Shown here: one piece after another, positions 54,249 through 63,436 of the stretch
Layout: each line of letters begins with the position of its first letter
Numbering within the stretch: the first letter of the stretch is position 1
Source: an uncultured Chloroflexus sp.
GTDB taxonomy: Bacteria > Chloroflexota > Chloroflexia > Chloroflexales > Chloroflexaceae
Direction: 5' to 3'
Assembly (NCBI RefSeq): GCF_937129525.1
Contig: NZ_CAKZNK010000112.1
Coordinates: 1-64,000, forward strand
DNA length: 64,000 nt
Made by a program: the position numbers and the translations under genes
Notes under the pieces: generated by a model
The model's database searches: none
Seen by the model: the letters and a program-made list of their open reading frames with translations, nothing else
What the model was told of the DNA's origin: nothing

Positions 54249-55487
54249 TTACTTCCATCGCGCAACAACGTCAAATTCGATCAAGGATTTGTTTGAGTTT
54301 CTTTTCCGAATTGGCCGACATTCGACATGCGAAAAGCCAAGTTCAGCAAGCATCTCGGCAAACAGGTGTTCCGTAGGAACAAGAACCCCGTAGAATGTCG
54401 AATTTCCAACAATATAATGAATCTCTGCGCCTGCAGACAGCAAACCTGTGAGTTCACAGAAATGCGCCCACATATCGTCGATATATTTTGCGACATATTT
54501 GGATAGGATCATCCCATTCTTATGATCAGGATGCGCGATCTCGCGCAAGACACGAGTCAATTGAGCGCTGTTGAACTGTCGTTCCGAACGTTCCCAGTTT
54601 GCAAGCCGACTGGTAGCGACACCCCAGGTGCCACCAATGGTCTGCCAATCGAGTTCGCCTGCCGCCCGCCCATCGCTGAGGAAGCCCAGCCAGTACATGT
54701 ATGGACGTAGTTCGCGAATGTATGACATTCGATTCGCGTAGGGTGGTGAGGTCACAACGAGATCGAACGTGCCAGAAATCTGTTGCCGAAGCTTGCGAGC
54801 ATCAGCCAGCATTACCGAAGCGGAACCAACCGGATTTTCAACCGCGCCACGCAACACAAAACGAACCTCGGTCTCGAAAATTGCTACCTTATCAATCTCA
54901 AGAGGAAGTGTCAATTGTTCGTCATCCTTGAACGACATTGATTGATGATTAAACGCAGCATTTGACAGGCGCATCAACGCGCGGCAGAACGCAACGAGCA
55001 AAAGCGAGCGCGCCTCCGTATCAGAGTGTGTCGCGTGGTCAATCGCGGCGCGAAGAAGGCGCAGAAAGTCAAGATCGTCCGCGCTCCACCAGCGCTCAAT
55101 GTTCGCGATCGGTGGCGCAGGAACCGGTTCAATTGCCCGATGAAGCGTAAGATCAATGGCATGCGCGCAGGCATTGCGCGTTTCATCGATAACTTCCGCT
55201 GAGTACCGCGCCGTCTTTGCCCGCGCCAACCACACCAGGAACGGATTGAGGTCAGTGGTAACACTTTCCCGTCCATGCGTTGCGGCGCACAGGGCTGTTG
55301 TTCCTGTTCCGCAAAACGGATCAAAAATGCGTTGCGCGCGGTCATGACCGGTAACAATCTCTTCAACAATCTTCACCGAATAAGAAGGTGTCAGCCTGAT
55401 CCAGCCGTGCCTTCCGGTGGCAGCGTTAAACCGGTGCGTATACTCAGCTCGTTGTCGCAGCCGCGTCTGAGCCGTAAAAGATCTCAT
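54249..55487 (-). CDS. DNA methyltransferase of a type II restriction-modification system
   Basis: An adenine- or cytosine-N4-type DNA methyltransferase of 412 residues. Motif X (GWIRLTPSYSVKIVEEI) precedes motif I (DPFCGTGTTAL, 56-62), and motif IV is TSPPY (246-250), followed by YMYWLGFL. The order X-I-...-IV, with about 180 residues between I and IV, is alpha-like, and the TSPPY form favours N4-cytosine. The target sequence is unknown. It is co-translated with the probable endonuclease (ATGA overlap). The surrounding DNA is more AT-rich than the rest of the window. Confidence 0.85.
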   Translation of the reverse strand: MRSFTAQTRLRQRAEYTHRFNAATGRHGWIRLTPSYSVKIVEEIVTGHDRAQRIFDPFCGTGTTALCAATHGRESVTTDLNPFLVWLARAKTARYSAEVIDETRNACAHAIDLTLHRAIEPVPAPPIANIERWWSADDLDFLRLLRAAIDHATHSDTEARSLLLVAFCRALMRLSNAAFNHQSMSFKDDEQLTLPLEIDKVAIFETEVRFVLRGAVENPVGSASVMLADARKLRQQISGTFDLVVTSPPYANRMSYIRELRPYMYWLGFLSDGRAAGELDWQTIGGTWGVATSRLANWERSERQFNSAQLTRVLREIAHPDHKNGMILSKYVAKYIDDMWAHFCELTGLLSAGAEIHYIVGNSTFYGVLVPTEHLFAEMLAELGFSHVECRPIRKRNSNKSLIEFDVVARWK

Positions 55488-56305
55488 CGTTCATCCTCTG
55501 AACTAAGCAAGGATTCGAGAACGGATACCACTTCTCGCCGCAAATCTTCACAATGCTTCTTAAAAAAAGCTTCAAGATCGTATCCAATGATCTGCCTCGC
55601 GAAAGCATATGTAGATGTAAACGGATCATCCTTTCGTTCACCTGTAATAACTACCCATCGCTCGCGTTGATAGCGCTTCAAAATATCATTATCTATTTGC
55701 GTCGAGAGAATGGCAGCGCAAGGAAGGTAAGCATGGATATACGCTGTTGCTGCATTTGCAATATCGGCATTCTGACGCTTAGCATCTTTGCTCTTGTAAC
55801 CCTGACGAACTTCGAAGACTACTTCCTTAAGGGTATTTATGATACCAGGGTCAACACCCAATCTTTCTGCTGATTTTCTCATCCACTCACGAAATATATC
55901 CTGTTTATCCTTATGCGCAATGCTTTCGATCAGCACTCGTCCATCAAGAGAAAGCATGCGTTCCTGACCAGAAGAAGTTGTTACCTTGTAAGACCATATC
56001 ACATCCTGGTCTGAAAGACCTAATGCGTCGCGCAAGACCGTCCTGAAAAGCTTTTCACAACCGATCCCAATTTGCCGATAAATACTTGTCATACCGCCTG
56101 CAATTCTATGAGCGGTATACATCATCAGATGATCTAATCCAAACCACTGATAAAACTGATCGTTTTTGTATAACGCGCGAAATTGCTCCAACGTTAAACC
56201 ATCTCTTTTACCTCTACCAAATCCAGGTTTGTAATCTGCACAAATCCGGATCGGTTTGAGCAGGAGATCAAGATAAGCGTTTTCGCGATCTTGATTGATA
56301 TTCAT
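55484..56305 (-). CDS. probable type II restriction endonuclease
   Basis: A 273-residue protein with no family motif I can name. Its position and four-base overlap with the methyltransferase argue that it is the partner nuclease. A segment VFEVRQGYKSKDAKRQN may contain the E-x-K part of a PD-(D/E)xK site, with LSLDGRVLIES as the upstream acidic strand; this is tentative. ATG at 56305 is preferred over the earlier TTG, as GGGA precedes it. A TATAAT (56394-56389) is a possible minus-strand -10. Confidence 0.65.
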   Translation of the reverse strand: MNINQDRENAYLDLLLKPIRICADYKPGFGRGKRDGLTLEQFRALYKNDQFYQWFGLDHLMMYTAHRIAGGMTSIYRQIGIGCEKLFRTVLRDALGLSDQDVIWSYKVTTSSGQERMLSLDGRVLIESIAHKDKQDIFREWMRKSAERLGVDPGIINTLKEVVFEVRQGYKSKDAKRQNADIANAATAYIHAYLPCAAILSTQIDNDILKRYQRERWVVITGERKDDPFTSTYAFARQIIGYDLEAFFKKHCEDLRREVVSVLESLLSSEDER

Positions 56306-56659
56306 AGCGTTTCCCAATGAGTTCGGCAATCTATGAACTGCTTGCGAGAACGAGATAGAAGAAGGGCAAAGCAGAAAGCGCTTAGCAAATTATAACTGAC
56401 AGAGAGCGAGTGAGAGACGCGCGTGTTGTTGGAATAACTCCAACAACCTGGCTTCCAGACACATGCGCTCTTCTACCAGAAAAATTAGAGGATACCGCTC
56501 CAAAATCTGGACGCAAAACTGCCCTGGCGCAATATCACATGCGATCCAACATCACAACTCCTGCCACAAGTTATAGATTTTTAAGTATCAGTCTTAGATA
56601 TCCACAAAAACAACGACGACAACAATGTCCACAGATACCGCGCACACCCAGCGACTGTA
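56306..56659. other. 354-bp AT-rich region between the R-M genes and arsC
   Basis: No gene is supported. It holds the perfect 9-bp dyad GTTGTTGGA (56425-56433) / TCCAACAAC (56439-56447), loop ATAAC. This could be a terminator, or an operator controlling the R-M genes. Confidence 0.5.
56425..56447. promoter_or_regulatory. perfect 9-bp dyad upstream of the R-M operon
   Basis: GTTGTTGGA and TCCAACAAC with a 5-base loop, about 120 bases upstream of the probable endonuclease start. There is no T-run, so an operator or attenuator is as likely as a terminator. Confidence 0.4.
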
Positions 56660-57091
56660 TCAGCGCTCAAGGCGTTCCATCAGTCCCTGCTCATGCGACC
56701 GCAGTATATCAATGATGACCCTCTCAATATCGTCACGCACCTTGCGGAAATCATCCATATTGTCGGTTACTGCCGGATCGGGAAAACTGTGGTGAATGCG
56801 TTTGCCTTGTCCCAACCAGACCGGACACTCTTCGACTGCCGAGTCGCAAACTGTGATCACCAGGTCAAAATCGATCGCGCGAACTGCATCGACCCCCTTC
56901 GAGTCACCGGCATGATGAATTCCGATCTCCGCCAGGGCGGTGATCGCTTTGGGATGCACGTATCCCGCCGGCTTTGTGCCGGCGCTGAAGGCCTGCCAGG
57001 TTTCGCCTAGACGAGCATTGACGATCGCTTCCGCCATTTGTGAACGGCACGAGTTACCTGTGCATAAGAAGAGAACTTTTCGCTTCTGCAT
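56660..57091 (-). CDS. arsC: arsenate reductase, thioredoxin-coupled
   Basis: ArsC of the low-molecular-weight phosphatase fold, 143 residues from MQKRKVLFLCTGNSCRSQMAE. The catalytic P-loop is C10-x5-R (CTGNSCR), and the redox pair Cys82 and Cys89 lies in VCDSAVEEC, the same positions as the S. aureus pI258 enzyme. DPAVTDN follows. It reduces arsenate to arsenite, recycled by thioredoxin. There is no arsR, acr3 or arsB beside it, so efflux must be encoded elsewhere. The start at 57091 is set by the family N-terminus, not by a strong ribosome site. Confidence 0.93.
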   Translation of the reverse strand: MQKRKVLFLCTGNSCRSQMAEAIVNARLGETWQAFSAGTKPAGYVHPKAITALAEIGIHHAGDSKGVDAVRAIDFDLVITVCDSAVEECPVWLGQGKRIHHSFPDPAVTDNMDDFRKVRDDIERVIIDILRSHEQGLMERLER

Positions 57092-57113
57092 AGTGTGTGA
57101 TCCTCGCTGCTTA

Positions 57114-57136
57114 GCCGCGCTGTTCGCGAGCGCGGC
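57114..57136. terminator. hairpin between arsC and the glyoxalase-fold gene
   Basis: GCCGCGCT (57114-57121) and AGCGCGGC (57129-57136) form a perfect 8-bp stem with a 7-base loop, after the end of the glyoxalase-fold gene. Confidence 0.55.
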
Positions 57137-57177
57137 GCATTCGATTATCAATATCAGTGCGACCGGATGATCGGCGT

Positions 57178-57528
57178 TCAGACGCCTCGATATTCAAAAA
57201 AGAACAGACCGTTCCCGTCTCGATCCAGCGCGACAAACTCTTTCCCGCCCCAAGGCTTCTCCTCTAACATTCCGTTCGGGTGAATAACCCCTGCTTGCCG
57301 GTATTCTGCATACAACGCTTCGATATTGTCTACCGCTATGCGACAGGCGGTATGTTCGGCGATATACTTATCTTCGCAGATCCATAAATGAATCTCGACC
57401 GTATCGCGTCGAATTGCCGCATAATCCCCATAATTGAATTGTACCGTAAACCCCATTTTATGCTGGTAAAATTCAAGCGCCGCCGGCATGTCGGCGGTCG
57501 GAAATTTTGGGATGGCGTACCTGAACAT
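57178..57528 (-). CDS. glyoxalase/bleomycin-resistance-fold protein
   Basis: A vicinal-oxygen-chelate protein of 116 residues: two beta-alpha-beta-beta-beta modules (MFRYAIPKFPTADMPAALEF, then VIHPNGMLEEKPWGGKEF). Metal-type residues appear as His48 (VEIHLW) and a Glu near the end (FFFEYRG). These proteins bind toxic small molecules or act as lyases or dioxygenases. The ligand cannot be told; the small size suits a bleomycin-binding-like dimer. Confidence 0.82.
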   Translation of the reverse strand: MFRYAIPKFPTADMPAALEFYQHKMGFTVQFNYGDYAAIRRDTVEIHLWICEDKYIAEHTACRIAVDNIEALYAEYRQAGVIHPNGMLEEKPWGGKEFVALDRDGNGLFFFEYRGV

Positions 57529-57570
57529 CTTTCCTCCGTGGCTGTGAGAAATCTATCCCGTCGTGAGTCA

Positions 57571-58032
57571 TTACAGGATAGGAACGCAATATTCCATCAC
57601 GCGCTCATCATAGACTTCGTAAATGGGACGTTGCCGGTCGATGATGAGTCGCTGTTGGGGTATGTAGACCGTGAAAAAATGGCTGATGGTCGCGCCGATA
57701 GTGGTCGGATCTTTCGCGAGCGATAGAATGGCATAGCGACCGCCCGGCAGTTGTCTGGTGGAGATGTCATCTGTTGGCAAAGTAGCGGCCTCGAGTTCCA
57801 GCGCGCATTCGTAGCTGACCAGTTGCGCGCCATCGCTTTGTGGCACGCCGATGAGCCTGAACGTCGATGGATCGTATCCACGCTGGCGCGCCCAATTTTT
57901 TATGTTTTCAAAGCCATTCCGAATTTGCTCGCTGTAATTTCCCTGGGTTTGTTGGAGAAAAACCGGTGTATAGACGATGGTTATCGATGGTAATTCCTTG
58001 ATAGTAACCAGCAGTGGTTGCTCAACGTTCAC
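57571..58032 (-). CDS. GyrI-like/AraC effector-binding domain protein
   Basis: A 153-residue protein, starting VNVEQPLLVTIKELPSITIV (from GTG 58032; GGA lies eight or so bases upstream, whereas ATG 58041 directly abuts it). The alternating beta strands, RLIGVPQSDG and CALELEA fit the GyrI-like effector-binding fold found at the C-terminus of AraC-type regulators and in the Rob/SbmC family. There is no DNA-binding domain here, so it may sequester a ligand or act alone. Confidence 0.7.
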   Translation of the reverse strand: MNVEQPLLVTIKELPSITIVYTPVFLQQTQGNYSEQIRNGFENIKNWARQRGYDPSTFRLIGVPQSDGAQLVSYECALELEAATLPTDDISTRQLPGGRYAILSLAKDPTTIGATISHFFTVYIPQQRLIIDRQRPIYEVYDERVMEYCVPIL

Positions 58033-58232
58033 GCATGACATTCCTTTGTCTAAAATGGTTTGAGTGGAAATTGTTATCTGAGAAGGTAGAAGGTCTGCGC
58101 AGGTGATGACTGGCCGCGCGCAATGAAGAATCTTACGCCGTATGAGCTGCATCCGCAACTCTACTCGCCAGCGCCGCCAGGCCATTGACACACGCGCAGA
58201 TTGCCAGGGTTGGCTGGATACAACGGATCGCT

Positions 58233-58982
58233 TCACGCATTAAACTGCGACCAGAAGAGACGTTCGTATTCGCGCGCCGCTTGATCGATCTTCTCTTTCG
58301 AGAGCAGGTGCATTTTGACCAGCAGTTCCCCCAGACTCAGCCGCTTGCCTTGCAGATCGAGCCGGATTTGCTCGGCCAGCGCAGCTTCCAGTTGCGCCGC
58401 TGTGATATATCCCTTCTCAACCAGGTATTCGCCCAATACCTGCGGCGCCGCGCGCGCCCGACTCCGCTCTTGCTGCTGAATGATCAACGCTTTGGCCAGC
58501 TTTACCGGCGTAATGAGACCACGCTTAAGCAGTAATTGACCGAGCCGCCGGTCTGATTTCAATAGACTGGCCCGCCGTTGCTCGGCCAATACTGCTTGCA
58601 GCTCGGATTCGCTAATCGCTCCGATTGAGACGAGAATTTCGCCAATGAGACGTGGTTTGGGTGGTTCGTGAAAGTAGGGTGTCTTGACATCAGATAGCAG
58701 CCGCATCGTGCGGATCTCGTTCAACCGTTGTTGGGCAAAGCCATCTGCCGGATTGACTGCCAATCGCGCTTCGAGGTATTCGATCAGCAACTCCTCGTCA
58801 TCGGGTGCGAGCGCCGAGGCCCGCTCCAGACAGTCTTTGCGCCGAACCGGATCGTTAACCAGCTTGCTCATCGCTACCCATGCGTCACGACACTGGTACC
58901 CGTCGAGCAAGTGAGAACGCAGGCTCGCCATATCCTGGCTATGCGCAGCGACAAATGGACACGGAACTGGACACTGTTTCAT
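58233..58982 (-). CDS. four-repeat MshEN-like protein (cyclic-di-GMP-binding type)
   Basis: A 249-residue protein. The N-terminal 100 residues are helical with a Cys-rich start (MKQCPVPC). The rest is four repeats of the MshEN (T2SSE_N) module at 111-135, 146-170, 181-205 and 215-239. The second, RLGQLLLKRGLITPVKLAKAL, fits the MshEN cyclic-di-GMP motif RLGxx(L/V)xxG(L/I)xxxxL closely; the others are weaker. MshEN modules normally precede the ATPase of PilB/GspE motors; no ATPase follows here. The gene is divergent from homoserine dehydrogenase. Confidence 0.75.
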   Translation of the reverse strand: MKQCPVPCPFVAAHSQDMASLRSHLLDGYQCRDAWVAMSKLVNDPVRRKDCLERASALAPDDEELLIEYLEARLAVNPADGFAQQRLNEIRTMRLLSDVKTPYFHEPPKPRLIGEILVSIGAISESELQAVLAEQRRASLLKSDRRLGQLLLKRGLITPVKLAKALIIQQQERSRARAAPQVLGEYLVEKGYITAAQLEAALAEQIRLDLQGKRLSLGELLVKMHLLSKEKIDQAAREYERLFWSQFNA

Positions 58983-59109
58983 CGATCAATCCCTACCATG
59001 TGTGAAGCTCAATGATCTTGTTGCAGATATACTATTGGGTGGCTGGACAAATCTTTCTGATGTAGCTTCCTATTATAACTGTTCGATGCGCGATTGTACA
59101 GGAGTAGCT

Positions 59110-60162
59110 ATGCCTTCTATCAATGTTATCCTTACCGGTCTTGGCAATATCGGTCGCACCTTGCTCGAATTGCTGGTAGCCGATCCTGAACGACTGCCAC
59201 GCCGCTACGGTTTTACGCTCCGCCTGGTTGGTGTCGCCGATTCGAGCGGCGTTGCCTTCGATCCAAACGGTCTCGATATGCCGGCAATTATCGCTGCTAA
59301 ACGGCAACAGCGCGGCGTAGCAACCTTGCCCACCTTCCGGCCCGATCTCGATGTCGTAGCGCTGGCCGCAACTGCTGACTACGACCTTTTGCTTGAAGCA
59401 ACCCCAACCAATCTCCGCGATGGGCAGCCCGGTCTTGATATTGTGCGGACAGCATTGCGGCGCGGCAAACACGCTGTTCTGGCCAGCAAAGGGCCGCTGG
59501 CGCTGGCTTTTGGCGAGCTGGCGGCTCTCAGCGATTGGGCCGATGACCTTTCTCCGCGTAGTTCGCGCCCGGCTTTGCGCTTTTCCGGCGCCGTTGGCGG
59601 CGCTCTGCCCACCATCAATGTTGCTCGTCGCGATCTGGCCGGCGCTCACATCGAACGCGCTGAACTCGTGGTTAACGGAACGACTCAGGTGATCCTTGAA
59701 CAGATGGCTGCCGGCGCTGATTTTGCAACTGCTCTGGCCGAAGCGCAACGCCAGGGCATTGTTGAACCCGATCCGTCGCTCGATGTCGATGGCTGGGATG
59801 CCGCCACCAAGCTGGTCATCTTTGCCAATGCTGCGCTCGGTCAATCGACCACGCTGGCCGATGTATCGGTGCGCGGCATTCGCGACGTGACTCCCGCCGA
59901 ACTGGCAGCGGCGTGGCGCGCTGGCGGACGTATCTCGCTCGTCGCCCGCGCCGAGCGCCAGCCTGATGGCCGATATACCCTCTCGGTTGCCCCGGAAACG
60001 CTCGGCTCAGATCACCCGCTCGCCCGCCTTTCTCGCGGTGAAATGGGTTTTGTCATCTACAGTGATAGCGCCGGTCGCGCGACGATGAGTAGCCTTGAAG
60101 ACGGGCCGCTGGGAACCTGTCAGGCGATGGTGCGCGATGTGATCGACGTACTTCGTCGCTGA
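59110..60162 (+). CDS. hom: homoserine dehydrogenase
   Basis: Homoserine dehydrogenase of 350 residues. The N-terminal NAD(P) domain starts MPSINVILTGLGNIGRTLLELL, and the catalytic half has the substrate-binding motifs KGPLAL, FSGAVGGALPTINVARRDL and DPSLDVDGWDAATKL (containing the catalytic Asp/Lys region). There is no ACT domain, so end-product control differs from the E. coli fused enzymes. It reduces aspartate semialdehyde for threonine and methionine synthesis. ATG at 59110 follows GGAG by five bases; an upstream ATG extension is rejected. Confidence 0.93.
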   Translation: MPSINVILTGLGNIGRTLLELLVADPERLPRRYGFTLRLVGVADSSGVAFDPNGLDMPAIIAAKRQQRGVATLPTFRPDLDVVALAATADYDLLLEATPTNLRDGQPGLDIVRTALRRGKHAVLASKGPLALAFGELAALSDWADDLSPRSSRPALRFSGAVGGALPTINVARRDLAGAHIERAELVVNGTTQVILEQMAAGADFATALAEAQRQGIVEPDPSLDVDGWDAATKLVIFANAALGQSTTLADVSVRGIRDVTPAELAAAWRAGGRISLVARAERQPDGRYTLSVAPETLGSDHPLARLSRGEMGFVIYSDSAGRATMSSLEDGPLGTCQAMVRDVIDVLRR

Positions 60163-60197
60163 TCAACAGAGCGTCTCAGGACATTGATGGCGCGCAA

Positions 60198-60234
60198 CCG
60201 GAGAAGATCGCCCTCTTCCAGCACGATCTTCCGG
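60198..60234. terminator. convergent terminator hairpin
   Basis: CCGG-AG-AAGATCG (60198-60210) pairs with CGATCTTCCGG (60224-60234) with a 2-base bulge, between the converging homoserine dehydrogenase and MalT-like genes. Confidence 0.55.
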
Positions 60235-60250
60235 CTGTTACTGCCTGCAC

Positions 60251-63001
60251 TCAGGGGATCAGACCTAAGCGGCGACCACGCGCGACTGCCTGAGTGCGGG
60301 TGGCCACGCCCAGCTTGCTGAAGATGTTGTTGATATGCGATTTAACTGTGCTCAACGCAATCACAAGATCGCCAGCAATATCCTGATTGGTGCGTCCTTC
60401 GGCCATCAAGCGCAAGACCTCGATTTCACGCTGGCTCAGCGGTTCGGGCAGGCTATCAAGCGGTAATGAGGGCGCTGGCGTCGCGGCGAGCGGCACATCA
60501 TCGGTAAACAGTGTCAGGAGATACTCGCCAAATGGCGGTAGCTGGCGGTTGGAAGACAATGTTGCCAGGATCGGTTGTAACGCCGTTTTCGCGGTCACAA
60601 ATGGCGCTACGATCCCTTCGCTCGCCGCCAGATGCAGCGCATGCGTCAGCGCGGGCACTGCCTCGTCTCCGGCTGCGGCTAACGCCAGGCTTCGCAACAG
60701 CGCAGCATCGATCGGCGACAAGGTTTGCCAGAGTTCCTGCCCGGCTTTGTGAGTGAGTTCAGCAGCCAGCTTCCGCAATGCATCGGTGTCACCCGCCGCT
60801 CGTGCCGTAGCCAGCCGCCACTCGTAATGCGCGCGCGTAACATGCTCACGGGCATAGAATACGGCAATAGGCAGATAGTGAAACTCTGCCGGTGTGGTCG
60901 GCAGATCAGACAGCAGCAGACGCGCAGCCTCAATCTCGCTCTGAGCAAGCAAGATTTGAGCTTCCAGGCCATCAAGGACTGCCATAACCCATGCGACGTT
61001 ACGCTCACGGGCAAGAAAGCGCGCCTGCCGGATCGCGCGCAATGCGCTAACATCATCGGCGCGGACATGCGCGATCCGGGCAGTTGCGATGAGCAGGCAG
61101 AGATAGCTGGTCGTGCTACCCGGCTTGATGATGCTCTCGGCTTCGGCCAGTGCCGGCAACGCGCCGGCAAACTTATAGCCGATACCGTGCAGATCGGCCA
61201 GCGCCAGCAGCGGCAAGCCGGCTCCGGGTGGGCGCTGCCCGCGATTGATCTGCCCAAGCTGATCAATCGTTTCCCGACAAACCTTAATCGCAGCGTTGAT
61301 CGCGCCACGCAAAACGAGCGTGTAGGCATAGTCACTTGTCGCCATCGCCGAGATGTAGGGAAAACCGGCATTGAAACCGTTGGCGATAGCCTCAGCAAAC
61401 GCTTTCTCAGCCCGCACCGTATCGCATTCGGCTACATACGCATAACCGAGATCCTTCGCGATCCGCATCCGCAGCGCCTGCTGATCGGGCTGCAACCACG
61501 CCAGCGCCTGCCGACCTTCGGCCACGGCCTGCTCAGTATTTCCCTGCAAGATGGCCAGCCTCACTCGCGCTGCGCTCAGCTCGCCGCGCAGGTTGGCAAT
61601 CGTGCCAATCGGCGCAGCCGTGCCACTGGCCACGCTGGCGAGAGCCTGCTCGGCAACGCCGATCCAGTATCTGGCCTCTTCAGCCTGATAATCGGATGTC
61701 GCCAGCCATGCGCGCAAGAGGGCCAGTCGCGGATGGCTCTCAAACGCCGTTTCAGGAATAGCCGGCAACCAGCGCCGCAGGGTAACTTCCCCAACCTGGG
61801 TAATCAGCGCCAGCCCGATCGGTTCGAGCATTGCAACCACATCATCAATCGCATGCGCACTCAGCGCATGATTGATCGCCTCAGTAAGGAAACCGTGCGC
61901 GGCAAACCACGCTCCAGCCCGCCGATGCAACAACGCCAACTGCTCGGCGTTACTCCCGGTTACGAGCCGATCGCGCAGCACATCGGCAAACAGATGATGA
62001 TAACGATACCAGGTACGCTCGGCATCGAGTGGCACCAAAAACAAATTGTTCCGCTCAAGCTCGGTCAGGATCAACTGGCTGTACGACTGGCCGCTCGCCC
62101 CTTCGTCAGATGACTGGCTCAACCCCAACACCGCGTCGCATAATGGCCCGCACAACCGCTCAAGAATCGAGGTCTGGAGTAGAAATTGCTGTATGTGACC
62201 CGGAAGATGATGAAAGACATCTTCAAGCAGGTAATCAACCACATATCGATTCGTGGTATTGAGCTCCTCGATCAACGCGCCGCGATCGGCGCGACTACGC
62301 AACGCTAGCGCCGTAAGCTGCAACCCTGCCGGCCATCCTTCAGTGCGTTCAATCAGCGCGACAATCTGCTCACGGCTCAGCGACAACTCCATCGTTTCGA
62401 GCAGAAAAGCGGCTGCCTCTTCTGGAGTGAAGGCGAGATCGAAGCCACGCAGCTCGGCCAGATACCGGCGCGCCCGCCAGCGCGCCAGCGGCAATGGCGG
62501 ATCGCTGCGGGTAGCGATGATCAGGCGACAACGAGGCGGCAAATGGTCAACCAGAAAGGCAATAGCCTGGTGGATCTGTCCATCATCAATAGTCTGGTAA
62601 TCGTCAAGCACAATAGCTGTCGAACCGGCAGTCTCGGCCAGATCATTCAGCAATTCAGCAAACCACTGCTCGGCATCCATCGCTTCAGTATCAATCATCG
62701 CGCGCAGCCGATCGCGTCGCTCGGGCGGAATATTTTCCAGCGCAGCCAGCAGATACATCAACAACCGCCGGATGTCATTGTCAGACGCATCCAGGCTAAG
62801 CCAGGCGATATGCGACCACTCATTGCGCGCCTCTGCCATCCATTCGGCCAACAGTGACGTTTTGCCATAACCGGCAGGAGCGGAAATCAGCACCAGCCGA
62901 CTGTGCAGCGCGGCGCGCAACTGTTCACGCAATCTGTCACGAGCAATGAATGACGGTAGCAGCTCTGGTGGATGTAGCTTCGTGCGCACGAGTGGCATCA
63001 T
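60251..63001 (-). CDS. MalT-like LuxR-family regulator (LAL)
   Basis: Large ATP-binding LuxR regulator, 916 residues. The N-terminal STAND ATPase domain has a P-loop SAPAGYGKTSLLAEW, then LVLDDYQ-type Walker B (TAIVLDDYQTIDDG). A central helical TPR-like region (about 380-800) follows, and a C-terminal LuxR helix-turn-helix (LSQREIEVLRLMAEGRTNQDIA, NTVKSHINNIFSKLG). MalT-type proteins bind an inducer through the TPR-like region. ATG at 63001 is favoured because GAGGGGGAG precedes it by about six bases. The inducer and targets are unknown. The long antisense frame inside it is a shadow. Confidence 0.92.
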   Translation of the reverse strand: MMPLVRTKLHPPELLPSFIARDRLREQLRAALHSRLVLISAPAGYGKTSLLAEWMAEARNEWSHIAWLSLDASDNDIRRLLMYLLAALENIPPERRDRLRAMIDTEAMDAEQWFAELLNDLAETAGSTAIVLDDYQTIDDGQIHQAIAFLVDHLPPRCRLIIATRSDPPLPLARWRARRYLAELRGFDLAFTPEEAAAFLLETMELSLSREQIVALIERTEGWPAGLQLTALALRSRADRGALIEELNTTNRYVVDYLLEDVFHHLPGHIQQFLLQTSILERLCGPLCDAVLGLSQSSDEGASGQSYSQLILTELERNNLFLVPLDAERTWYRYHHLFADVLRDRLVTGSNAEQLALLHRRAGAWFAAHGFLTEAINHALSAHAIDDVVAMLEPIGLALITQVGEVTLRRWLPAIPETAFESHPRLALLRAWLATSDYQAEEARYWIGVAEQALASVASGTAAPIGTIANLRGELSAARVRLAILQGNTEQAVAEGRQALAWLQPDQQALRMRIAKDLGYAYVAECDTVRAEKAFAEAIANGFNAGFPYISAMATSDYAYTLVLRGAINAAIKVCRETIDQLGQINRGQRPPGAGLPLLALADLHGIGYKFAGALPALAEAESIIKPGSTTSYLCLLIATARIAHVRADDVSALRAIRQARFLARERNVAWVMAVLDGLEAQILLAQSEIEAARLLLSDLPTTPAEFHYLPIAVFYAREHVTRAHYEWRLATARAAGDTDALRKLAAELTHKAGQELWQTLSPIDAALLRSLALAAAGDEAVPALTHALHLAASEGIVAPFVTAKTALQPILATLSSNRQLPPFGEYLLTLFTDDVPLAATPAPSLPLDSLPEPLSQREIEVLRLMAEGRTNQDIAGDLVIALSTVKSHINNIFSKLGVATRTQAVARGRRLGLIP

Positions 63002-63436
63002 CCGCACTCCCCCTCTGGCGTTGTAAGCTGTTTCGTTTGGGATGGAAAGGGTCTTGCTACCTTACAGTCTACCACAGGGATTCAGCCTGTAAATACTGCC
63101 TGAGCGGACAGGCTGGCCGATGAACGGCGCCGGTCGGGATGTGTTTGGGGAATGACGGGGTAGAATAAGAACCTCAAGCCGAGATTAAGCTGACTGCAAA
63201 TGAATAGGAATAAAAATTGTCTGTTGAATAATTTCTGGCGCCAATCCAGATGATGGACAAACGTGCCTCCCGGAACTATCATTGCGCTAACATACCAGCA
63301 TCTTTACCAAAACAAAGACCCAATTCACATGGCCTGCTACAGTAGAAAAAGACTATCAATCAACATTGTCTACTACGCTGTGAAGATTTGCTTTTAGTTT
63401 TGAGATTAGTATGTCTGTAACTCTTGAGTCCACACG
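63002..63436. other. 435-bp divergent region between the regulator and protease genes
   Basis: No gene is supported here. The reverse-strand open frame at 63082-63282 has no ribosome-binding site or family character. No clear consensus promoter was found for either gene. Confidence 0.45.

Noticed and set aside
60725-62113. 462-codon open frame antisense to the MalT-like regulator
   Set aside because: Composition is unlike a protein, there is no ribosome-binding site, and it lies wholly within a well-supported gene in the opposite direction.
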